In this document: one piece after another, positions 1 through 8,067 of the stretch | Layout: each line of letters begins with the position of its first letter | How positions within the stretch are numbered: position 1 is the first letter of the stretch | Assembly: GCF_900129635.1 (NCBI RefSeq) | Contig: NZ_FSRB01000001.1 | Span: 1,589,501 to 1,653,500 of the forward strand | DNA length: 64,000 nucleotides | DNA from: Singulisphaera sp. GP187 | GTDB lineage: Bacteria; Planctomycetota; Planctomycetia; Isosphaerales; Isosphaeraceae | Direction of reading: 5' to 3' | The notes under the pieces: generated by a model | What the model was told of the DNA's origin: nothing | The model's database searches: none | Seen by the model: the letters and a program-made list of their open reading frames with translations, nothing else | Program-made: the position numbers and the translations under genes

Positions 1-1787
1 ATCAGCGGGCGGTTCACGATGCCTTGAAATATCACGAATTTTTTGATGCCAAAGAAATCGGCAAGGCGAAGGCGTTGCTCAAGGAGGGCCAGAAACGTGC
101 CGAGCAATTGAGCCAGAAGCAGGCGCCCTGGAGTGATCAGACCGGACTCGTCGTGCGGGGCTACGTCTCAAAAATCGACGGATCGGTGCAGCCTTATGGG
201 TTGGTCGTGCCGGAGTCGAAGCGGGGGGGCGTGCGTCCCGAGCATCGGCTGGACGTCTGGTTCAACGGCCGCGGCGAAACGCTCAGCGAAGTCAACTTTG
301 TCGACCAGCACAGCCACCAGCCGGGCCAGTTCACCCCGGCTGACACGATCGTGCTCAAGCCTTACGGTCGGTACTGCAACGCCTTCAAGTTTGCCGGCGA
401 GGTGGATGTTCTCGAGGCCCTCGAGTCGGTCAAGCGGCGCTATCGGATCGACGAAGATCGGATCTCGGTTCGCGGCTTCTCGATGGGAGGCGCGGCGGCC
501 TGGCAATTCGCGGTCCATTACCCGGACCGTTGGTTCGCCGCCAACCCGGGCGCGGGCTTTTCGGAGACGCCCCGATTCCTGAAGGAGTTTCAGAAGGAGA
601 CGCTGACACCGTCGGTTTATGAGAAGACGCTCTGGCACCTCTACGACTGCACGGACTATGCGGCGAACTTGATCGCGTGTCCGACCGTCGCCTACAGCGG
701 CGAGAACGACAGCCAGAAGCAGGCGGCCGACGTGATGGCCGAGGCGCTGAAGGCAGAAGGTATCGAGCTGACTCACATCATCGGTCCCCAGACGAAGCAT
801 GCCTACCATCCCGAGGCGAAGCGCGAGGTGGAACGGCGGATGGAGAGCCTGGCGGCCCGAGGTCGGCAAAAGTTCCCCTCCGAAGTCACACTCGTCGCCT
901 ACACGCTCAAGTATAATCGCATGCACTGGCTGTCCATTGACGGCTTGGGCGAGCATTGGAAACGGGCACGGGTCGATGCGTCGTTGGGCGACCAAAAAGT
1001 AACGGTCAAATCCGAAAACGTCGATGCGCTCTCCCTGGAGTTTCCGCCAGGCTGGGCTCCGTTCAAGGTCAACGCACCGGTCGAGGTCACGATCGACGGG
1101 GTCAAGCTGGATGGAGGGCGTCCCCTCTCCGACCAGTCTTGGGTCTGCCGGCTGGAACGGAAGGACGGTGGCTGGAAAGTCGGTTCGTCCTCCGATCAAG
1201 AAGTCCGCAAGCGGCACGACCTTCAAGGTCCGATTGATGATGCGTTCATGGACTCGTTCGTCTTCGTCCTGCCCACCGGTAAGGGAGGCAACCCCCGGTT
1301 CAACGCGTGGGCCGATCAAGAGTCGGCACGGGCCATCGAACATTGGCGGAGGCAATTCCGCGGGGAGCCGCGCGTGAAAAAGGATGTCGACGTCACCGAG
1401 GCCGACATCGCCTCCACAAACCTCGTCCTCTGGGGTGACCCGACCACGAACGTGGTGCTGACCCGGATCGCCGACCGCTTGCCAATTTCCTGGAATCACG
1501 AGAGAATCAAGGCGGGTGACCACGAGTTCTCAGCAGAGAACCATGGCCTGATTCTGGTCGCCCCCAACCCGCTCAACACCCATCGCTATGTGGTGTTGAA
1601 CAGTGGATTCACTTACCGCGATTACGACTATCTGAATAATGCCCGCCAAGTTCCCAAGCTGCCTGACTGGGCTGTCATTAACCTGGAGACTCCGCCCGAC
1701 TCGCGAACGCCTGGTTCCGTGGTCGCCGCCGACTTCTTCAACGAGCGCTGGGAATTGAAGACGCCGCCCCCCCGTCCGATGAATTGA
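1..1787 (+). CDS. Alpha/beta hydrolase, prolyl-oligopeptidase-like esterase (5' end outside window)
   Basis: The reading frame is open back to the first base of the window, so the start lies upstream and the TTG at 24 is probably internal. The 587 residues after it contain a nucleophile elbow, GFSMGG (Ser about residue 153), inside a stretch typical of dienelactone-hydrolase/PHB-depolymerase-like alpha/beta hydrolases. A likely acid (GENDSQKQ) and a His (TKHAYHP) follow at normal spacing. The C-terminal half, after about residue 290, is beta-rich and resembles domains found behind such hydrolases in planctomycetes. The substrate cannot be read from the sequence; an ester or peptide of extracellular origin is a guess. 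The stop at 1785-1787 is 131 nt before the next start. Confidence 0.8.
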   Translation, partial: QRAVHDALKYHEFFDAKEIGKAKALLKEGQKRAEQLSQKQAPWSDQTGLVVRGYVSKIDGSVQPYGLVVPESKRGGVRPEHRLDVWFNGRGETLSEVNFVDQHSHQPGQFTPADTIVLKPYGRYCNAFKFAGEVDVLEALESVKRRYRIDEDRISVRGFSMGGAAAWQFAVHYPDRWFAANPGAGFSETPRFLKEFQKETLTPSVYEKTLWHLYDCTDYAANLIACPTVAYSGENDSQKQAADVMAEALKAEGIELTHIIGPQTKHAYHPEAKREVERRMESLAARGRQKFPSEVTLVAYTLKYNRMHWLSIDGLGEHWKRARVDASLGDQKVTVKSENVDALSLEFPPGWAPFKVNAPVEVTIDGVKLDGGRPLSDQSWVCRLERKDGGWKVGSSSDQEVRKRHDLQGPIDDAFMDSFVFVLPTGKGGNPRFNAWADQESARAIEHWRRQFRGEPRVKKDVDVTEADIASTNLVLWGDPTTNVVLTRIADRLPISWNHERIKAGDHEFSAENHGLILVAPNPLNTHRYVVLNSGFTYRDYDYLNNARQVPKLPDWAVINLETPPDSRTPGSVVAADFFNERWELKTPPPRPMN

Positions 1788-1918
1788 GGCTGGGGCGGAG
1801 GGGGGAAACCTCCGCCACGAGCACGGGCCTCAATCGATTTCTCTCCCCAGCCACGATGGTATCGGCGTCCGCACCAGACGCCCCATCGCCCTTCAACCGA
1901 GGTCGGAGACTTTCGTTT

Positions 1919-2629
1919 ATGTCCACGTCCACAGAGACCCTGACCGCCGATCAACTCGCCGCCCTGCGCCGCTACAACACGCCCACGATCTCCAACGCGA
2001 TCGAGATCTTCAACATTCGATCGCGCCATCTCGGTTTTCTCCCGCACCAGATTCGCTGCCTCTTTCCCGACATGGGGCCGATCGTCGGCTATGCCGTGAC
2101 CTCGCAGACTCGGGCGTCGTATTCGCCCGATCCATCACCCGACCTCACCGACGACTACCTGCGCTATGTGGCCGCACAGCCCGGCCCCAAGATCGCGGTC
2201 GGCCAGGACGTCGATAATCCTCCCGGGCTCGGGGCGCAGTTCGGCGAGATCAACTCGACGATTCACAAGAAGCTTGGGTGCATTGGGCACATTACCGACG
2301 GCTGTCCCCGTGACCTCGACGAGGTCCGGGAGATGGGATTCCAGCTCTTCGGGCTCAACCCGTGCGTGAGCCATGCCTACGTCCGGCTCGTCTCCTTCGG
2401 CCAACCGGTCAAGCTCGCGGGAGTTGAGATCCGGCCCGGCGACTTGATCCATGCCGACAAGCATGGCGTCTGTATCATCCCGCTCGCGATCGCGGCCCAA
2501 CTGGCCGACGCCTGTGCCGAGGTTGAGCGTCTGGAGCGACCCTTGTTGGATGTGTGCCGCACCGAACCGTTCTCGCTGGACGCCTTCCTGGAAGTCCGCG
2601 CGGCGATGAAGGCGAAGATTCGCGAGTAA
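1919..2629 (+). CDS. RraA-like family protein (aldolase / demethylmenaquinone-methyltransferase-like fold)
   Basis: A 236-residue protein starting at ATG 1919; the frame is open upstream to 1784 but that stretch does not look coding. It has the RraA/HMG-aldolase signature: a conserved PTISNAIE N-terminus, then GEINSTIHKKLGCIGHITDG followed by PRDLDEV. The Arg-Asp of that last motif binds substrate or metal in the family. Family members include HMG/CHA aldolases and the RNase E inhibitor RraA. At 236 aa it is longer than E. coli RraA (161 aa), so a metal-dependent aldolase or decarboxylase role is more likely than RNase E regulation. It follows the hydrolase on the same strand and may be cotranscribed with it. 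Confidence 0.85.
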   Translation: MSTSTETLTADQLAALRRYNTPTISNAIEIFNIRSRHLGFLPHQIRCLFPDMGPIVGYAVTSQTRASYSPDPSPDLTDDYLRYVAAQPGPKIAVGQDVDNPPGLGAQFGEINSTIHKKLGCIGHITDGCPRDLDEVREMGFQLFGLNPCVSHAYVRLVSFGQPVKLAGVEIRPGDLIHADKHGVCIIPLAIAAQLADACAEVERLERPLLDVCRTEPFSLDAFLEVRAAMKAKIRE

Positions 2630-2654
2630 AATCGGCGGTCGCCGTCGGTTCGGT

Positions 2655-3125
2655 TCAGTAGCCGCGGCGGGGATGAAGCACGACCGGTTCGAACCGCTGG
2701 TTGCGTCGGACCGCCTCGTCGGGGCGAATCTCGTCGAGGCGTTTCCCTTCGGCGAACCAGCGCCCTTTTCGGAATTCAAACAGGGCGGTGGCGTGCCGCG
2801 GGGCCGTTACCTCGGGCAAGTCCTCAAACGGGCTCGAATCGAAGTGGACGCCGATCAAGGCGAGCAGCCTGCGCGTCTGCCGATCGCGAGCCCAGAGGAC
2901 CTCATCGTGCCAGTGGGCCTCTTCCCAGCGCAGCCCCTCAATGGGATCGACCTTGCCGAGCGCGGTGAGAAACCGGGCCTCGAGCCACTCACGTTGCTGG
3001 CGAAACAGGTCGCGCGCATGGTCGACGTGCATTTCCTCGGCGAATTGCCGCGCGGGGCGACGGAGGATGAGGACGAGCGCGACGAGGCAGGCCGGTAAAA
3101 TTCCCACCCAGATGAACTGGATCAT
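2655..3125 (-). CDS. Hypothetical membrane-anchored protein
   Basis: A 156-residue protein with one N-terminal hydrophobic segment (about residues 3-20), followed by a basic stretch and a charged soluble domain rich in Arg, Glu and Trp. The layout suggests an anchor with the rest either in the cytoplasm or outside the membrane. I do not recognise the family. It is convergent with the RraA-like gene, 25 nt away. Codon use is like that of its neighbours, and a frame of this length with a sensible hydrophobic start supports a real gene. Confidence 0.6.
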   Translation of the reverse strand: MIQFIWVGILPACLVALVLILRRPARQFAEEMHVDHARDLFRQQREWLEARFLTALGKVDPIEGLRWEEAHWHDEVLWARDRQTRRLLALIGVHFDSSPFEDLPEVTAPRHATALFEFRKGRWFAEGKRLDEIRPDEAVRRNQRFEPVVLHPRRGY

Positions 3126-3263
3126 CGCGGAGTTCCTGCCTATTCCTTGGGCATTTCGAGCAATTTTATTCTAGATCCAACCCGACGCGATCCGCAAGGA
3201 CTCGTCTGGAAATGAGGAAGATTCCGGAACGAGCCCTCGGGTTTCGGGCGAAAGGACTTTGCA

Positions 3264-4145
3264 TTGGGAGCTGCGAGACTTGGGGCTCACATGTCGATTG
3301 CCGGTGGCTGTGATCGCGCCGTGACGGCCGCGCACCGGTTTGGGTTCGACACGGTGCAACTCTTTACCAAGAATAACAATCAGTGGAAAGCGCCGACGTT
3401 GACCGACGCGCACGTCGCGGCGTTTCGCGCCGCGCTGAAAACGACAGGAGTTGGTACGCCGGTTGCTCACAATTCCTACCTGATCAATCTCGGTAGTCCT
3501 GACGACACGCTCTGGAACAAATCGATCGACGCGATGATCGTCGAGCTTGAGCGTTGTGAAGTGCTTGGGATTCTCGATCTCGTTGCGCACCCGGGGGCCC
3601 ACGTGGGATCCGGGGAGGACGAAGGGCTGAAACGGATCGCGGCCGGGATCGATGAGATCCATCGCCGGACCCCTGGTTTTGCCGTTCGGATCGATCTGGA
3701 GACGACCGCGGGGCAGGGCACGTGCCTGGGGCACAAATTCGAGCATCTTGGTACGATCCTCGGCCTGGTGAAAGATCCTAGCCGACTTGGGGTTTGCGTC
3801 GATACCTGCCATATTTTCGCGGCGGGCTATTCTCTCGCGACCGTAGATGAGTACGATGGGACAATGCATGATTTTGACCGGACGGTCGGCGTGGACCGCG
3901 TCCGGGTCTGGCATCTCAACGACAGCCGTCGTGAGCGGGGGAGCCGGGTCGATCGCCATGCGGGGATCGGTCAGGGCCATCTCGGTCTGGAACCGTTTCG
4001 TTTCGTCGTCACTGACCCTCGTTTCCGGGACATTCCAATGATCCTCGAGACGCCCAAGGGAACGGACGAGCAGGGCGAGGAGTTCGACGCCGTGAACCTT
4101 CGCCTCCTTCGGCAACTCGAAACGCGATCGTCCCAGACGGCCTGA
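3264..4145 (+). CDS. nfo: Deoxyribonuclease IV (endonuclease IV, AP endonuclease)
   Basis: A 293-residue TIM-barrel protein that cleaves DNA 5' of abasic sites in base excision repair. The sequence opens with RLGAHMSIAGG, the family's first metal-ligand His motif. It then shows VAHNSYLINL, DLVAHPGAH, RIDLETTAGQG, VCVDTCHIFAAGY, VWHLNDS, RHAGIGQGHLG and ILETPKG, which together supply the His/Asp/Glu ligands of the tri-zinc centre. The start is TTG 3264, supported by AAAGGA seven bases upstream; the ATG inside GAHMS would cut into the conserved strand. It sits 41 nt before ppk. Confidence 0.95.
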   Translation: MGAARLGAHMSIAGGCDRAVTAAHRFGFDTVQLFTKNNNQWKAPTLTDAHVAAFRAALKTTGVGTPVAHNSYLINLGSPDDTLWNKSIDAMIVELERCEVLGILDLVAHPGAHVGSGEDEGLKRIAAGIDEIHRRTPGFAVRIDLETTAGQGTCLGHKFEHLGTILGLVKDPSRLGVCVDTCHIFAAGYSLATVDEYDGTMHDFDRTVGVDRVRVWHLNDSRRERGSRVDRHAGIGQGHLGLEPFRFVVTDPRFRDIPMILETPKGTDEQGEEFDAVNLRLLRQLETRSSQTA

Positions 4146-4186
4146 GCGGTCGTCGCCGGTGCGAACGTGATGGAGCGCGGTCGGTC

Positions 4187-6382
4187 ATGGCCCAACACCA
4201 ACTCAACGGATCGGGCACTGCTCCGGTCGCTCGATCGTCCAATCCCCTCGATCCCGCTCTCTTTATCAATCGCGAGTTGAGCTGGCTCAATTTCGACGAA
4301 CGCGTGCTGGAAGAGGCACGCGATCCGTCGAATCCGCTGCTGGAGCGGCTCCGGTTCCTGGCGATCTGTGCCTCGAACCTCGACGAGTTCTTCGAGGTTC
4401 GCGTCGCCGGGCTCCAGGCTCAGCTTTATGACAACCTCGAGCCCCAGGACGCCCCGCCCGACGGGATGGGGCCACTCTCGCAGTTAACCGAAATCTCGCG
4501 CCGGGCTCATGATTTCGTCGGCCGGCAATATGAAATCTATCGGACCGAGATCCACCCCCAACTCGCGGCGCATGGAATCCATGTCTGTGGGCCCGACGAG
4601 CTGTCCGAGACTCAGAACGCCTTTCTCGATAAGTATTTCGACTGGCAGGTCTATCCGGTCTTGACCCCGCTGGCGATCGACCCCGCTCATCCGTTCCCGC
4701 ACTTGCACAACAAGAGCCTGAACCTGATCCTGCGGATCGAAACGATCGGCCAGGATCCGCCTCGTCAGCTCTATGCGGTGCTCCAAGTGCCCTCGGTCCT
4801 GAATCGACTGGTGCCACTGCCCGACGAGGGGGACGGCCAGCGTCGGTTCGTGTTGCTCGAGGACGTGATCGGACCGCGGCTCGACGCCCTGTTCGGAGGG
4901 TTCAAGGTCGCCGCGCGAGCTGCTTTCCGCGTCACCCGCAACAGCGATCTGACGATCCAGGAGACCGAGGTCAAGAGTAGCCTCCTGTCGACGATTCAGG
5001 AGACCTTGCGGCAACGGAAATGGGGAGCCGCCGTTCGCCTGGAAATCTCCGACCGAGCCGATGAGGGCTTCCTCGCTCAACTCCAGACCGCCCCCGCGCT
5101 CGACCTCGACGATCGCGACGTCTACAAGGTCTCGGGACCCGTCGATCTGACCGCCCTGGTGGCGCTCTATAAGCTCGAAGGCTTCCGGGAGCTGAAGGAG
5201 CCCGCGTTCGAGCCCCAGATTGTGGCGTCGTTAGCGAATCGGGCCAACGTCTTCGCCGCGATCCGCGAGCAGGACATCCTGGTCCACCATCCCTATGAGT
5301 CGTTCGGCTCGGTCGTTCAGTTCATCGAGCAGGCCTCGGAAGATCCCCAAGTCCTGGCGATCAAGCAGACGCTCTACCGGACCTCCGACGATAATCCGAT
5401 TATCACCGCTCTGGCCCGCGCGGCGGAGAACGGCAAGCAGGTGACGGCCCTGGTGGAACTCCAGGCACGGTTGGACGAGGAGAACAACATCGTCAAGGCT
5501 CGTGCGCTTCAGAAAGCGGGCGTCCACGTTGTCTATGGGATGGTCGGTCTCAAAACCCATTGCAAGGCGGCCCTGGTCGTGCGCCGCGATCATGATGGGA
5601 TCCGCCGTTATGTTCACCTCGGCACCGGGAACTACAACCCGACCACGGCCCGGTTCTACACCGACCTGAGCCTCTTCACCTGCCGGTCCGACTTCGGCGA
5701 GGATGCAAGCGCCCTGTTTAACCTCCTGACCGGCTACTCCCAGGGGCATGGCTGGCACAAGCTGATCGTCGCGCCGATGCATCTGGCCGATCGAATCACC
5801 GCGCTCATCGATCGCGAGCGGTCAAATGCCGAGCGCGGTCTGCCTGCGCGGATCATCGCCAAGATGAACTCGCTGGTCGATCCGGGAGCCATCGAAGCGC
5901 TCTACGCCGCGTCCCAAGCGGGTGTCCGCATCGATCTGATCGTGCGAGGGATCTGCTGCCTCCGTCCCGGCATGCCCAAACTGTCCGAGAACATCCGCGT
6001 CATCAGCATCGTCGACAAGTTCCTGGAACACTCGCGGATCGCCTATTTCCAAAACAACGACGCTCCGCAAGTCTTTCTCTCCTCGGCCGACTGGATGCCG
6101 CGCAACTTCCGCCGTCGGGTCGAGATCATGTTCCCGATCGAAGACCCTCGACTCCGGAATCGGATCGTTGACGGCATCCTTGGCGTGGCCTTGATGGACA
6201 ATGTGAAAGCGCGCGTGCTTCAGCCGGACGGGACCTATCGTCGAATCGCCTCCGCGGAGTCGGGAGAACCGGTCGTCCGTTCCCAGGTCGAGTTTCAAAA
6301 TATGGCCCGCGAACTCTCGAGTACCGATCCGATCCGTCCCGTAACCCCCCTGGGAACCACTCAGGCCGGCGTTTTTCGATGA
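4187..6382 (+). CDS. ppk1: Polyphosphate kinase 1
   Basis: A 731-residue enzyme that reversibly transfers the gamma phosphate of ATP to polyphosphate. The N-terminal domain begins with the family hallmark FINRELSWLNFDERVLEEA and LAICASNLDEFFEVRVAG. The two catalytic histidines lie in phospholipase-D-like HxK-type motifs: His458 in LKTHCKAAL, the phosphorylated His in the family, and His615 in FLEHSRIAYF. HLGTGNYNPTTARFYTD is the nucleotide-binding region. Length is normal. It is convergent with sixA across a strong inverted repeat; ppk next to a SixA-type phosphatase is a recurrent arrangement, probably reflecting phosphate metabolism. Confidence 0.97.
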   Translation: MAQHQLNGSGTAPVARSSNPLDPALFINRELSWLNFDERVLEEARDPSNPLLERLRFLAICASNLDEFFEVRVAGLQAQLYDNLEPQDAPPDGMGPLSQLTEISRRAHDFVGRQYEIYRTEIHPQLAAHGIHVCGPDELSETQNAFLDKYFDWQVYPVLTPLAIDPAHPFPHLHNKSLNLILRIETIGQDPPRQLYAVLQVPSVLNRLVPLPDEGDGQRRFVLLEDVIGPRLDALFGGFKVAARAAFRVTRNSDLTIQETEVKSSLLSTIQETLRQRKWGAAVRLEISDRADEGFLAQLQTAPALDLDDRDVYKVSGPVDLTALVALYKLEGFRELKEPAFEPQIVASLANRANVFAAIREQDILVHHPYESFGSVVQFIEQASEDPQVLAIKQTLYRTSDDNPIITALARAAENGKQVTALVELQARLDEENNIVKARALQKAGVHVVYGMVGLKTHCKAALVVRRDHDGIRRYVHLGTGNYNPTTARFYTDLSLFTCRSDFGEDASALFNLLTGYSQGHGWHKLIVAPMHLADRITALIDRERSNAERGLPARIIAKMNSLVDPGAIEALYAASQAGVRIDLIVRGICCLRPGMPKLSENIRVISIVDKFLEHSRIAYFQNNDAPQVFLSSADWMPRNFRRRVEIMFPIEDPRLRNRIVDGILGVALMDNVKARVLQPDGTYRRIASAESGEPVVRSQVEFQNMARELSSTDPIRPVTPLGTTQAGVFR

Positions 6383-6420
6383 GTTGCTGTCGGGCCGCGG
6401 CTTCTTACTAACCGAGCCCC

Positions 6421-6499
6421 GCACGCAGCGCAGCAAGCAATCAGGTTGCGCTTGGCATGTCGGGACGTCAGTCCTGCGATTGCTTGCTGCGATGCGTGC
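6421..6499. terminator. Large inverted repeat between convergent ppk1 and sixA
   Basis: Positions 6421-6442 and 6478-6499 are reverse complements over 22 bases with one mismatch, enclosing a 35-nt loop. It lies 38 nt after the ppk1 stop and 63 nt before the sixA stop, so it could end transcription from both sides. There is no T-run, so intrinsic termination is an inference from position. Confidence 0.5.
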
Positions 6500-6562
6500 A
6501 TGCTTCGGCTCATGCGAAGATCATCGCCGGAGTTGGACCAGACCCAATTTCTCCAACAAAGC

Positions 6563-7060
6563 CTAGTCGCCTCCGAGCTTACGGAGCAGCCGTGGGCGAG
6601 CCAGCCAATCGAGTGTCATGGGCGCACTGGTCGTTCCACTGAGTGCGGCGATTCCGGCTTTTCGGAGTTCGAAGGGGGATGAGCGGGGTCCGGCGACAAT
6701 TAGCAGGCTGATCAGATCGGACAAAGCGGGATTGTGACCCACCAGCATGATCCGATTCTCGGTGCGGGTGCCGATCCACTCACGGATCGTCGGCGCCGAG
6801 GAGCCGGCGAGAAGGACGTCGGTGAACTCGAGGTGGTCGCTCATTGCGAGGACTTCCGCGACGATCTCCGCGGTTTTCCGGGCGCGAGGCAGCGGGCTCG
6901 AGAAGATCCGATCGACTTTCAGGTCGAGCTGGAGCAAGCCCTTCGCCACCTGTTTTACGCGTTTCTCCCCTTCGGGCGTCAAGGGACGATCATCGTCGGC
7001 GAAACCGGGGTCGCCATGGTCAACGGCGACCCCGTGTCGGAGGAGATAAAGTTGGTTCAT
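6563..7060 (-). CDS. sixA: Phosphohistidine phosphatase SixA-type (histidine phosphatase superfamily)
   Basis: A 165-residue protein with the catalytic RHG motif at residues 8-10 (LYLLRHGVA), an Arg in FSSPLPRARKTAEIV and the second catalytic His in VGHNPALSDL. Both size and motifs match the SixA branch, which removes phosphate from phosphohistidine in His-containing phosphotransfer proteins; small-molecule phosphatases have the same fold. It is the third gene of a minus-strand run, 48 nt after the arginine dihydrolase gene. Convergence with ppk1, an enzyme that works through a phosphohistidine, is suggestive, but a direct link is only an inference. Confidence 0.88.
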   Translation of the reverse strand: MNQLYLLRHGVAVDHGDPGFADDDRPLTPEGEKRVKQVAKGLLQLDLKVDRIFSSPLPRARKTAEIVAEVLAMSDHLEFTDVLLAGSSAPTIREWIGTRTENRIMLVGHNPALSDLISLLIVAGPRSSPFELRKAGIAALSGTTSAPMTLDWLARPRLLRKLGGD

Positions 7061-7108
7061 CGCGGTCGGCCATCCTTAATCCAAGAAACGGGGAGATGCC
7101 TTCGCGCT

Positions 7109-7963
7109 TCAAGCGGCGCTCCCCGCCACCTCAGGGACGAGCCGCCAGGCCGCGGCTTCTTCACCGTCGAGTCGTAAAGTAAGACACTTGGCGCTTCCCC
7201 CCGCCTTGATAAACTCGCTGAACGGCAGTGGCTCGACCGCGTACCCCGAGGCTTGCAAGGCCTGCGCCAGTTTCGGCGCTCCGTCATTCAGCAGGATCGT
7301 GCGGCCCACCACCACCGCATTACAACTGAACGAGACGGCCTCATCGGCCGAGACCGCGATCAAGTGGGGGATTCGGTCCTTGAGGACCGATCGTCCATAC
7401 TCGTCGAAAGCGCCCGGATAATAAATGGCCGTCTCCAGGTCGATGGGGCAGAAGCAGGTGTCGAGGTGGTAAAACCTCGGGTCGACCAGTTCAAGCGGCA
7501 GGGCCTCGACGTTGAGCAGGTGGCCGATCCAGAGGTGGCTCTTCGCATCGCTCCGAAACCGATAACCGCCGTACAAGGTCTCACCGAGGAAGAGGGCATC
7601 CCCGGCCCCTTCGAAGTAATGCCCGGCGGGGAGCGTGACGACCTGGAACCCGTGGTCGTGCGCCCAACGATCGAAGTGAGGGGTCTCGCCCTGGCGGACC
7701 CCATGACGGAACTGCGAACTGACGAAGATTCGGTGGTGGATGAGCCCTGCGTTTGCGGTGAACACGAGGTCGGGCAAGCCGGGCACCGGCGCGAGCCGCT
7801 CGACTCTCGCTCCCAAAGCATGCAACGCGTCGTGCAAGGCCCACCACTGCTGTTGCGCTCGGGTGGGGTCGGTGCCGACCGCACGGTTCATCCACGGGTT
7901 GATCTCATATTCGATCCCGTAGTGGTCGGGTGGGCACATCAAGAACTGAGGAGCGGAGGACAT
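7109..7963 (-). CDS. Arginine dihydrolase-like protein (ArgZ/AgrE N-terminal domain, amidinotransferase fold)
   Basis: A 284-residue guanidine-group-modifying enzyme. The start is ATG 7963 with AGGGAGG seven bases upstream. It has MCPPDHYGIEYEINPWM at the N-terminus, FTANAGL, the catalytic His motif FYHLDTCF, and a C-terminal GGSAKCLTL whose Cys is the nucleophile in the amidinotransferase/DDAH superfamily. The INPWM and FTAN asparagines are features of cyanobacterial ArgZ/AgrE, which convert arginine to ornithine, CO2 and two ammonia; deiminases have Asp in the second place. The gene upstream encodes the ornithine cyclodeaminase half of the same enzyme. Activity is inferred; dimethylargininase is the main alternative. 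Confidence 0.85.
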   Translation of the reverse strand: MSSAPQFLMCPPDHYGIEYEINPWMNRAVGTDPTRAQQQWWALHDALHALGARVERLAPVPGLPDLVFTANAGLIHHRIFVSSQFRHGVRQGETPHFDRWAHDHGFQVVTLPAGHYFEGAGDALFLGETLYGGYRFRSDAKSHLWIGHLLNVEALPLELVDPRFYHLDTCFCPIDLETAIYYPGAFDEYGRSVLKDRIPHLIAVSADEAVSFSCNAVVVGRTILLNDGAPKLAQALQASGYAVEPLPFSEFIKAGGSAKCLTLRLDGEEAAAWRLVPEVAGSAA

Positions 7964-8067
7964 GAGCGGGCCTCCCTTCATCTTGAAGGTAAAGATGAAT
8001 ACACTCAGAACGACTCGCGCGGCTCGATTGGTGTTCGCTGCGTCGGGTCGTCGGGCCGCGAAACTCG

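Noticed and set aside
168..1523. Long minus-strand frame opposite the hydrolase
   Set aside because: Composition is Arg/Pro/Val-rich without domain motifs and it mirrors the G+C-rich plus-strand gene; a shadow.
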